Positions 1 through 6,834 of a stretch of 10,763 bases of DNA are shown piece after piece. Source of the DNA: Bacteroidota bacterium (lineage in GTDB: Bacteria > Bacteroidota > Bacteroidia > UBA8524). Under the pieces are notes generated by a model, which was not told where the DNA came from, made no database searches, and worked only from the letters and a program-made list of their open reading frames with translations. The first letter of the stretch is position 1. Each line of letters opens with the position of its first letter. A program made the translations under genes and the position numbers. The stretch lies in contig DQHT01000041.1 of NCBI GenBank assembly GCA_003531115.1, forward strand, positions 1 through 10,763, in the 5' to 3' direction.

Positions 1-817
1 CCTTATTCAGGTCTCCCTGTCCGGTCCAGTCGACCTCCAAATCCAAATGATAAGCTTTAGCTGCCAAACTTCTTGCTTCCCAGGCGCTGAGTCGCAATGC
101 TGCGGGACCGCTTAGTCCCCAGTGGGTAATTAATAAGGGGCCAAATTGATAGGTTTTGTTTCCGCGGATACGAACAGCCGCATGGGGCACACTCACCCCC
201 GAAAGCTCTCTTATCGGGTCTTCGGCCAGGTTAAAAGTAAATAGCGAGGGGACTACTGGTGTGGTGCCAATGCCCAATTCGCGTATCCACTCCAAACTTG
301 AATCTTTGGCCCCTCCTCCAGTACAAACGATAAGGTTTTTGGCCCGTATCTCTCCGCGGGAGGTTTCCAGAACAAAGCCATGTTTGTCCTTTTGAATGGA
401 CCTCGCCGCGCATTTCGTTACGATTTTTACACCCAGATCAAACGCTTCTTTTTTCAGGCACTGGGCGATGGTTTCCGAATGATCCGTAATGGGAAACATG
501 CGCCCGTCGGCTTCTGTTTTTAACTTTACACCCCGCTCACGAAACCACTGAATGGTTTCTTCCACGGCAAACTGTTGAAAGGCCTTTTCAAGATAAGCTT
601 GTCCGCGTGGGTAAAAGGTACTCAACAGTTGCGGGTCCTTGCAGGCATGGGTTACGTTGCAACGGCCACCTCCCGAGATCAGGACTTTAGCCAGAAGCTT
701 TTCACTTCTTTCCAAAATTTGAATGCGTAGCTCGCTCCGTGTGGAGGCAGCACTCAGCGCTGCAAAGAATCCTGCAGCTCCGCCACCGATCACACAGATA
801 TCACATTCCTCGTACAT
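1..817 (-). CDS. HI0933/BaiN-family NAD(P)/FAD-dependent flavoprotein, 3' end beyond the window
   Basis: I translated this open frame by hand: 272 codons without a stop, from ATG at 817-815 to the left edge. The product is a cytoplasmic flavoprotein of the HI0933-like family (E. coli YhiN, BaiN/RdsA annotations), whose physiological substrate is mostly unknown. Visible motifs are an N-terminal dinucleotide-binding glycine loop GGGAAG (residues 11-16), the family hallmark SGGGRCNVTH (48-57), a second glycine stretch CTGGG (165-169), PSLFTF around 190, and THWGLSGPAALRLSAW (231-246). Family members are about 400 residues, so roughly the last third is missing because of the window edge, not a mutation. 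The start lies 3 bases after the gltX stop, so the two genes are probably co-transcribed; a GGA precedes the ATG directly but there is no well-placed Shine-Dalgarno. Family assignment is secure; the reaction is not known. Confidence 0.9.
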   Translation of the reverse strand, partial: MYEECDICVIGGGAAGFFAALSAASTRSELRIQILERSEKLLAKVLISGGGRCNVTHACKDPQLLSTFYPRGQAYLEKAFQQFAVEETIQWFRERGVKLKTEADGRMFPITDHSETIAQCLKKEAFDLGVKIVTKCAARSIQKDKHGFVLETSRGEIRAKNLIVCTGGGAKDSSLEWIRELGIGTTPVVPSLFTFNLAEDPIRELSGVSVPHAAVRIRGNKTYQFGPLLITHWGLSGPAALRLSAWEARSLAAKAYHLDLEVDWTGQGDLNK

Positions 818-820
818 TCC

Positions 821-2365
821 TTAGTTAAGGTTCAAACTTTTGGTATGGGATAAAAAGGTGTCCATATTCCGGGTCGCTGCCTCTTTGCCAAGCACGGCGA
901 TCAGTTCGAAAATAGGTGGACCTCCGGCAACACCACTCACCGCCAGGCGGAAAGGAAGCATCATTTCTCCGGGTTTTTTTCCGTTTTTATCCTCTACAAC
1001 CTGATGGAATAAAGCCTCTATGGATTCTTTGGTAAAAGCAGGCAAGGACTCCAATCCGGCTTTTAACTCCATTAATATTCCCGGAGTAAAGTCTTTGAAT
1101 TTTTTTCGGATCAGGTCCTGATCCCAGCTTGTTGGTGTTTGGAAAAAGTATAATCCTTCTGTATAGATCTCATTGATAAAACTCACTTTTTCCTTCATGA
1201 GTCCTGCCACCAGATTCAGATAACTCTTGTCGACTGCTATATTATGTTTTTTCAAATATGGAAGCAGGGACTCAGCCAGTGCCTCATCGCTTTTGCTCCG
1301 CAGGTATTGTTGGTTGAACCAGAAGGCTTTATTGACATCGAATTTCGCACCCGATTTGTTTACCCGCTCCAGACTGAATGCCTGAACCAGTTCCTCCAGC
1401 TCAAAAAGTTCCTGGTTGTCGCTGGGATGCCAGCCCAAAAAGGCCAGAATATTGACCACGGCTTCAGGAAAATAGCCGGCTTCCCGGTAACCACTGGAAA
1501 GTTCGCCGGTAACCGGGTCGTTCCAATTGAGGGGAAATACCGGGAAGCCCAATCGATCCCCATCCCTTTTACTCAGTTTACCGTTTCCATCCGGTTTTAA
1601 GATCAACGGAAGGTGGGCAAATTCAGGCATCACGTCTTCCCAGCCAAAAGCCCGGTATAACATGACATGCAAAGGAGCGGAAGGCAACCACTCTTCACCC
1701 CGGATTACGTGGGTGATCTTCATCAAATAATCATCCACCACATTGGCAAGATGATAGGTAGGCATACCGTCTGATTTGAACAATACTTTATCGTCCATGG
1801 TTCCGGTATGTACCACCACCCATCCCCGTATGATATCATGAAAACGCACCTCTTCCTTGCGGGGAAGTTTGATGCGGATCACGTAATTTTCATTGGCACC
1901 CAGCCTTTTTTGTACCTCATCGGCACTTAAGGTCAGGGAATTTTTCATGCTCATGCGCGAAACGGCATCGTACTGAGGCGACATGCCATTGGCTTTTAAT
2001 TTGTCGCGCATTTCGTCGAGTTCTTCCGGGGTATCAAAGGCATAATAAGCATGACCCGATGCAATTAGCTGGTCGGCATAGCGGCGGTACATGGATTTAC
2101 GCTCACTTTGACGGTATGGGCCGTAGTCTCCGTCTCCAAAACCCTGTCCTTCGTTGGGAGCAATACCTACCCATTTTAAGGCTTCAATGATATATTCTTC
2201 GGCACCCGGCACAAAGCGGGTTTGGTCCGTATCTTCAATACGCAGAATAAAATCGCCTCCCAACTTTTTGGCGAACAAATAATTGTATAAGGCTGTTCTC
2301 ACTCCCCCGATATGTAGCGGCCCGGTTGGGCTGGGGGCAAATCGTACACGAACTTTTCTTTCCAT
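821..2365 (-). CDS. gltX: Glutamyl-tRNA synthetase
   Basis: This class I aminoacyl-tRNA synthetase charges tRNA(Glu) with glutamate using ATP in the cytoplasm. I start it at the ATG at 2365, giving 514 residues and the N-terminus MERKVRVRFAPSPTGPLHIG, which is the conserved beginning of the family. The open frame extends 40 codons further upstream (to 2485), but that part is hydrophobic, unlike the family, and overlaps the promoter. The HIGH-type signature is HIGG (residues 18-21); the KMSKS-type signature is KLSKR (263-267) within a GKLSKRDGDRLGFPVFPL stretch typical of Bacteroidota enzymes. The Rossmann core holds LRIEDTDQTR (about 41-50) and the tRNA acceptor-binding part HVIRGEEWLPS (about 219-229). 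The C-terminal helical anticodon-binding region is complete and the length is normal. The flavoprotein gene follows after 3 bases, suggesting one transcript. Confidence 0.97.
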   Translation of the reverse strand: MERKVRVRFAPSPTGPLHIGGVRTALYNYLFAKKLGGDFILRIEDTDQTRFVPGAEEYIIEALKWVGIAPNEGQGFGDGDYGPYRQSERKSMYRRYADQLIASGHAYYAFDTPEELDEMRDKLKANGMSPQYDAVSRMSMKNSLTLSADEVQKRLGANENYVIRIKLPRKEEVRFHDIIRGWVVVHTGTMDDKVLFKSDGMPTYHLANVVDDYLMKITHVIRGEEWLPSAPLHVMLYRAFGWEDVMPEFAHLPLILKPDGNGKLSKRDGDRLGFPVFPLNWNDPVTGELSSGYREAGYFPEAVVNILAFLGWHPSDNQELFELEELVQAFSLERVNKSGAKFDVNKAFWFNQQYLRSKSDEALAESLLPYLKKHNIAVDKSYLNLVAGLMKEKVSFINEIYTEGLYFFQTPTSWDQDLIRKKFKDFTPGILMELKAGLESLPAFTKESIEALFHQVVEDKNGKKPGEMMLPFRLAVSGVAGGPPIFELIAVLGKEAATRNMDTFLSHTKSLNLN

Positions 2366-2374
2366 AAACAGCCA

Positions 2375-2405
2375 CAAAGATAAGCGATAGAAGGCAGCGA
2401 CCCAA
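2375..2405 (-). promoter_or_regulatory. Candidate Bacteroidota-type promoter of gltX
   Basis: Read on the minus strand, 2382-2375 is TATCTTTG, a full match to the TAnnTTTG -7 element described for Bacteroides and Flavobacterium. TTG at 2405-2403 lies 20 bases upstream, within the usual 17-23 spacing. Transcription would start near 2368-2371, only a few bases before the gltX ATG at 2365, so the mRNA would be nearly leaderless. The motif match is seen; the function is inferred. Confidence 0.5.
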
Positions 2406-2452
2406 GGTGGAAACCTTCGGATTCCATACAACCAATTCGATAAATAATTCGT

Positions 2453-2460
2453 TAAATTTG
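2453..2460 (+). promoter_or_regulatory. Candidate -7 element for the T9SS cargo gene
   Basis: TAAATTTG matches the TAnnTTTG consensus on the plus strand, 62 bases upstream of the ATG at 2523, which predicts a leader of roughly 55-60 bases. I see no TTG at the expected -33 distance, and the motif is short enough to arise by chance in AT-rich DNA, so this is tentative. Confidence 0.3.
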
Positions 2461-2522
2461 AATAAAGGTAAGCGGGTACAAGCAACTATTTAGCCTCCAG
2501 AATAATCATTGTATCAAATCCC

Positions 2523-5135
2523 ATGGCCAAACCATTTAAAAAAGTCATTTACCTCTTTTTTGCCCTGATCCTGTTTTCCGGACAAGCCAGGGCAACCCAT
2601 ATTGTTGGGGGAGATCTGACTTATGATTATCTGGGAGGGAACAATTACCGCATTTACCTTTACCTCTACGTGGATTGTTTTTTCGGTGATCAGGGTGCTA
2701 TCGATACCGATGTAAACTCTCAGATCGGGGTCTTTAATTCTTCGGGAACCTTGTTACAATCCCTGAGTATTTCCAAACAGGGTCCAACCCGGATCGAGGC
2801 GAAAAATTACAGTTGTGTAGTACCGCCTTCAGACCAATGTGTTGACCTGTTCGTTTATACCGCTTCAGCGACTTTGATGGATATTCCCGGAGGTTATACC
2901 CTCGTTTTTCAGCGCTGCTGCCGCAATGGGAGTATTATTAACATCATGAATCCCGGTGCTACGGGCTCAACCTACCGAACTTTTATTCCCCAGCGCAGCA
3001 ACGTGGGTACCAATTCCAGCCCACGTTTTTCAGGAACCCCGCCGAATTTTCTTTGTACCAATGAGCCTTTGGTTTATGATCATTCGGCCATAGACCCGGA
3101 TGGGGATTCACTGAGTTATGAATTATTCCGTCCCTTACACGGAGCTTCCCAAACAGACCCGCAACCAACCCCGAATGAATTTACTCCACAAGTTGGGGTA
3201 ACCTGGAGGAATCCATACAATAACACCAACCAGGTTGCCAGTACGCCGGGTATGGTCATCCATCCCAATACCGGCCTTTTGGAAGTTACCCCGACAACAA
3301 CCGGTCAGTTTGTTGTGGGCATTGCCGTGCACGAATACAGGAACGGAGTAAGGATCAATACGGTATTCCGCGATTTTCAATTCAATATTTACAATTGCAA
3401 TTTTACCGTTAAGTCTGTTTTTGCCCCGATAAAGGCATACTGCAGCAATTCTGTTACTTTTTCAAACAGCTCAAGTGGAAATCCTGCCCGCTACAAGTGG
3501 GATTTCGGTATAGACTCCCGGGAAGACGATACCAGCAATGCGTTCAGTCCTACCTTTGTCTTCCCTGGTCCGGGAATATATACTGTGCGACTATATGCGT
3601 ACAGCAGCACGGGTTGCGCAAATTCCTCCACCAAAGTTGTGCATATTCTTGAAGATAAATTTGACGGATTGATCCAGGACAGCATAGCCTGTTATATGGC
3701 TAAGATTCAATTGGGACCTGAAAATACCGAACCGGGTATTAACTATGTATGGACACCCGCAACCGGCCTCGACAATGCTTTTGTTTCAAACCCGGTGGCA
3801 ACGATAACAGCTGACCGGACCTACACCGTTCGAAAGAGTTCGGTTTCCTGCCATGTGGAAACAGCTGTAAATGTTTTTAAAAACACCATCGATGCCGAGT
3901 TTGTTCATGAATATCTCCCGCCCTGCGACGGACTCCGGGTAAAGTTTCATGCGATTGGGACAAACTATACCGACCTCTTTTGGGATTTTGGCGATGCCAC
4001 AACAGATCGCGATTTTAGTTACGATACTTCATCCACCTGGTTTTATACCGATTCGGGCATCGTTTACGTGAACCTGTGGATGGAAAATGAACATTGTAAG
4101 GACAGCATCGTTAAACCGATCCGGATCATTTTTCCGGAAATTTTTACGGCCGTTATCGATACCTCGATATGCCTGGGCGATCGTATTGTGATCGGTCCTT
4201 TGAATGATACGAGCATTCTTTCATTTTCCTGGAGCACTTCGGAGTATATGTCGGATGATGAGGTTTTATACCCGGTGATTGAGCCTGAAAAGAGCATCGC
4301 CTATGTTTTGCTGAAAACCTATGCCCATTGCCAGCAGAAAGATTCCTTTAATGTCAGGGTGAACGAATTGCCCGACCTGAGCATAATGCGGTCATTCCCG
4401 GGAAGGATCTGTGCTGATGATAGTGTGCTCCTTTCGGCAACAGGAGAATATTCCTTTGAGTGGTTTCCGAAAACAGGTTTGACCACACCTTATGAAGCCC
4501 TGACCTATGCTCAGCCGGATAGTTCAAGGTGGTATTTTTTACGGGCAACAACAGGAGCCAATTGTACTGATTTCGATTCGGTATTTCTGGAGCTCTATCC
4601 GCAATGGGAGGTGAATTTAGATCCGATTTATGTGGCTTGCCGGGATGAAGTTTTTTTACCCGACCTGAGTATACCCGAAGCGGAGATCACCTGGAGAGAA
4701 ACAGGAGCAGATGTCTTTATTGATTCCATACGAAAAGAAGGGTTCTATATTGTAAATGCCCGTACCCAATGCCAGGACCTGTTCGATACGTTTCAATTCG
4801 CCTATTACCAGGAATCCTATTGCCTGGTCAATTTCCCGAATGCCTTTACACCCAATGGCGACGGCTTGAATGATTCCTATCCTTATAGCGGCGATTTCCG
4901 GAATATTTTCGGAGTGGAATGTACCTTCGACAGCTACCAGCTTATTCTGTTTAACCGCTGGGGAGAGATCGTATTCCGGTCAAACGACCCCACAGAAGAG
5001 TGGGACGGAACCTACAAAAATAACGGAGGGATACAGGAGGTTTTTGGCTATTACCTGACTTACAAGGAATTCGACTGGTGCCGGGGAGGTTATGTGGTCA
5101 AGGTGAAAAAGGGCAATTTTACTGCATTGCACTAA
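2523..5135 (+). CDS. Secreted multi-module Ig/PKD-like protein with T9SS type-B sorting domain
   Basis: This is an 870-residue exported protein, likely placed on the cell surface or released by the type IX secretion system; its ligand or role is unknown. A Sec signal peptide (residues 1-24: KK, a hydrophobic core, cleavage after ARA) leads into the mature start THIVGGDL. Residues 25-292 form a Bacteroidota-recurrent N-terminal module (HIVGGDLTYDYLGG, FQRCCRNGSI, IDPDGDSLSYELFRP). Residues 307-750 hold six Cys-paired Ig-like modules, two of them PKD-like with WDFG (326-329, 487-490) and two with WxPxTGL (410-416, 647-653). Residues 767-870 are the gliding-motility-associated C-terminal (type-B) domain: FTPNGDGLND (775-784), NRWGE (811-815), WDGT (827-830). 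There are 22 cysteines, consistent with oxidative folding outside the cytoplasm. No Shine-Dalgarno is seen, which is common in this phylum. The gene stands alone, and its stop overlaps that of the convergent cupin gene. Architecture is secure; adhesin-like function is inference. Confidence 0.93.
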   Translation: MAKPFKKVIYLFFALILFSGQARATHIVGGDLTYDYLGGNNYRIYLYLYVDCFFGDQGAIDTDVNSQIGVFNSSGTLLQSLSISKQGPTRIEAKNYSCVVPPSDQCVDLFVYTASATLMDIPGGYTLVFQRCCRNGSIINIMNPGATGSTYRTFIPQRSNVGTNSSPRFSGTPPNFLCTNEPLVYDHSAIDPDGDSLSYELFRPLHGASQTDPQPTPNEFTPQVGVTWRNPYNNTNQVASTPGMVIHPNTGLLEVTPTTTGQFVVGIAVHEYRNGVRINTVFRDFQFNIYNCNFTVKSVFAPIKAYCSNSVTFSNSSSGNPARYKWDFGIDSREDDTSNAFSPTFVFPGPGIYTVRLYAYSSTGCANSSTKVVHILEDKFDGLIQDSIACYMAKIQLGPENTEPGINYVWTPATGLDNAFVSNPVATITADRTYTVRKSSVSCHVETAVNVFKNTIDAEFVHEYLPPCDGLRVKFHAIGTNYTDLFWDFGDATTDRDFSYDTSSTWFYTDSGIVYVNLWMENEHCKDSIVKPIRIIFPEIFTAVIDTSICLGDRIVIGPLNDTSILSFSWSTSEYMSDDEVLYPVIEPEKSIAYVLLKTYAHCQQKDSFNVRVNELPDLSIMRSFPGRICADDSVLLSATGEYSFEWFPKTGLTTPYEALTYAQPDSSRWYFLRATTGANCTDFDSVFLELYPQWEVNLDPIYVACRDEVFLPDLSIPEAEITWRETGADVFIDSIRKEGFYIVNARTQCQDLFDTFQFAYYQESYCLVNFPNAFTPNGDGLNDSYPYSGDFRNIFGVECTFDSYQLILFNRWGEIVFRSNDPTEEWDGTYKNNGGIQEVFGYYLTYKEFDWCRGGYVVKVKKGNFTALH

Positions 5136-5500
5136 CGCAGGTCTTTTAGCTCCTTTTTGGTAAATTCATTCGTCGTATTCCCGGTGTTCAGGGTGCCGGA
5201 GGGTTCAAAAAGCAGAATATGAACTTCTTCAAGAGACCTCGGACGGTGTTGGGTTCCTCTTGGGATTACCACCAATTCCCCTTCTTTCAGGTCCAGGGTT
5301 TCAGCTTCAAGGTCGATGAATAAATGTCCTTTGATGACAAAAAAAAGTTCGTCTTCATTGTCATGTTGATGCCAGGGAAATTCGCCCTTCAATTTTGCAA
5401 TCCGTACATCTTGTCCGTTTAGGCTGGCTAAAATGGCTGGTGACCAATAGGCATCGATAGCGGATAATGCCGTTTGTAGGTTTTTGACTTTAATTTCCAT
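5132..5500 (-). CDS. Small single-domain cupin protein, overlapping kynU
   Basis: This is a 122-residue single-domain cupin (double-stranded beta-helix), presumably cytoplasmic and metal-binding. Motif 1 is intact: GEFPWHQHDNEDELFFVIKG (residues 39-58) gives His44, His46 and Glu51. Motif 2, GELVVIPRGTQH (74-85), gives His85, so all four canonical metal ligands are present. I chose ATG at 5500 (MEIKVKNLQT); a start at 5527 is open but would push the overlap with kynU to 38 bases. With the chosen start the overlap is 11 bases (ATGGAAATTAA), which suggests translational coupling to kynureninase. It is shorter than typical 3-hydroxyanthranilate dioxygenases (about 170 residues or more), so I do not call it that enzyme. 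It may be an enzyme of the same catabolic route, an isomerase-like or a regulatory cupin. Its stop codon overlaps the stop of the plus-strand T9SS cargo gene. Confidence 0.88.
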   Translation of the reverse strand: MEIKVKNLQTALSAIDAYWSPAILASLNGQDVRIAKLKGEFPWHQHDNEDELFFVIKGHLFIDLEAETLDLKEGELVVIPRGTQHRPRSLEEVHILLFEPSGTLNTGNTTNEFTKKELKDLR

Positions 5501-6764
5501 ACGATTCAATGATCTTTCCAAGTGCATAAATATCCTGAAAATTAGTGTACATCGGCACCGGAGCCATACGTATCACATTGGGCTCTCTCCAGTCAACGAT
5601 AACTCCCTGCGTTTTCAGGTAGTCGTACAGGTTTTTGCCGTTTGATCGCACGAGTACGGATAGTTGACAACCCCTTTGTTCCGGGTCGGAGGGGGTGATG
5701 ATTTCAAAGTCGAATTTTCCCAGCGTATGGATGTGTTTGAGTACAAATTCAAGGTAGCCGGTGAGCAGAATACTTTTTTTGCGCAGATTATCCATACCTG
5801 CCTTTTCAAAAAGTTCCAGACTGGCCCGGTGTATGGCCATGGGGAAAATCTGGGCATTGCTGAGTTGCCAGCCCTGAGCCCCTTCCATCGGCACAAAATC
5901 ACGTTTCATTAAAAAGCGTTCTTTCTCATTATGTCCCCACCAGCCCGCAAAACGAGGAATATCCGGACTATTTCCATGCTTTTCATGTACAAACACCCCC
6001 GAAGTACCCCCGGGACCGCTATTCAGGTATTTGTAGGAACACCAAACGGCAAAATCCACATCCCAGTCGTGCAGCTTTACGGGGATATTACCGGCTCCGT
6101 GGGCCAGATCAAACCCGCAGAGGGCTCCAGCCTGATGCGCTGCCCGGGTAATGCTTTCCATGGCGTAAACCTGTCCGGTATAGTAGTTCACTCCGCCCAG
6201 CATAACCAAAGCCAGGCTGTCCTGATGTTCCTGGATCTTTGCCAGAATATCTTCTGTTCTAAGCGAATATTCTCCCTGACGCGGCAGCAGTTCAATAATG
6301 GCCTCTTTGGGATCGAAACCATGAAACTTAGCCTGTGAATCCACGGCATACTGGTCAGAGGGGAAAGCTCCTCCTTCAATGATGATCTTAAAGCGGGTCG
6401 GTGTCGGACGATAAAAACTCACCAGCATCAGATGCAAATTGACGGTGAGGTTATTCATCACAACAACCTCTTTTTCTTTAGCGCCTACTATAGCAGCTAC
6501 TTGTTTGCTCAGGAAGTGATGATAATAGAGCCATGGATTTTTCGCTTCGGTATGGCCTTCCACGCCAAGATCCTGCCAATCGAGGAATTCCTGTTCTACA
6601 AAGGAACGGGCTGATTTTGGTAATAGGCCCAGGGAATTGCCGGTGAGGTAAATGCAGGGTTTACCATGCATCACCGGAATATGGAAAGCATCGCGAAAGG
6701 AGGAGAGGGTATCCTCTTTATCCATTTTTTCGGCAAAATCGGCGCTGTATTGGTAGCTTGTCAT
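5490..6764 (-). CDS. kynU: Kynureninase
   Basis: This PLP-dependent fold-type I enzyme cleaves L-kynurenine to anthranilate and alanine (and 3-hydroxykynurenine to 3-hydroxyanthranilate) in tryptophan degradation, or in NAD synthesis when the whole pathway is present. The 424-residue length is usual for the family. Visible signatures are YLTGNSLGLLP (residues 39-49), GGAFPSDQYA (131-140, in the PLP-phosphate/substrate region), FDLAHGAGN (218-226, with Asp219 as the likely PLP pyridine-nitrogen partner) and WCSYKYLNSGPGG (241-253), where Lys245 should form the Schiff base. FAGWWGH follows further on. The start at 6764 gives the normal family N-terminus (FAEKMDKEDTLSSFRDAF). The small cupin gene overlaps its 3' end. 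No other kynurenine-pathway gene (tryptophan dioxygenase, kynurenine monooxygenase, clear 3-hydroxyanthranilate dioxygenase) is in the window. No Shine-Dalgarno is visible upstream. Confidence 0.96.
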   Translation of the reverse strand: MTSYQYSADFAEKMDKEDTLSSFRDAFHIPVMHGKPCIYLTGNSLGLLPKSARSFVEQEFLDWQDLGVEGHTEAKNPWLYYHHFLSKQVAAIVGAKEKEVVVMNNLTVNLHLMLVSFYRPTPTRFKIIIEGGAFPSDQYAVDSQAKFHGFDPKEAIIELLPRQGEYSLRTEDILAKIQEHQDSLALVMLGGVNYYTGQVYAMESITRAAHQAGALCGFDLAHGAGNIPVKLHDWDVDFAVWCSYKYLNSGPGGTSGVFVHEKHGNSPDIPRFAGWWGHNEKERFLMKRDFVPMEGAQGWQLSNAQIFPMAIHRASLELFEKAGMDNLRKKSILLTGYLEFVLKHIHTLGKFDFEIITPSDPEQRGCQLSVLVRSNGKNLYDYLKTQGVIVDWREPNVIRMAPVPMYTNFQDIYALGKIIESYGN

Positions 6765-6783
6765 GAGTGGCGCAATTTAAAGA

Positions 6784-6810
6784 AAAAGACCACCTTTTGG
6801 GTGGTCTTTT
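6784..6810 (-). terminator. Rho-independent terminator after the LruC lipoprotein gene
   Basis: An 11-bp perfect stem, AAAAGACCACC (6784-6794) paired with GGTGGTCTTTT (6800-6810), closes a 5-base loop. On the minus strand the stem runs into a T-rich tract (TTTTTCTTTAAA), as expected for an intrinsic terminator 25 bases after the lipoprotein stop. T's also follow it on the plus strand, so it could act in both directions. It isolates the lipoprotein gene from kynU. Confidence 0.85.
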
Positions 6811-6834
6811 CGAACGAAAGGGATAGGTTTCCTC

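Noticed and set aside
2366..2485. In-frame 40-codon upstream extension of gltX
   Set aside because: It precedes the conserved family N-terminus, overlaps a well-matched promoter and encodes a hydrophobic stretch unlike any glutamyl-tRNA synthetase.
5132..5500. Calling the cupin 3-hydroxyanthranilate 3,4-dioxygenase because it is next to kynU
   Set aside because: At 122 residues it is clearly shorter than that family, and only the generic cupin motifs are visible.
5931..6338. 135-codon plus-strand open frame
   Set aside because: It lies wholly opposite kynU, whose conserved PLP-binding motifs occupy this region.
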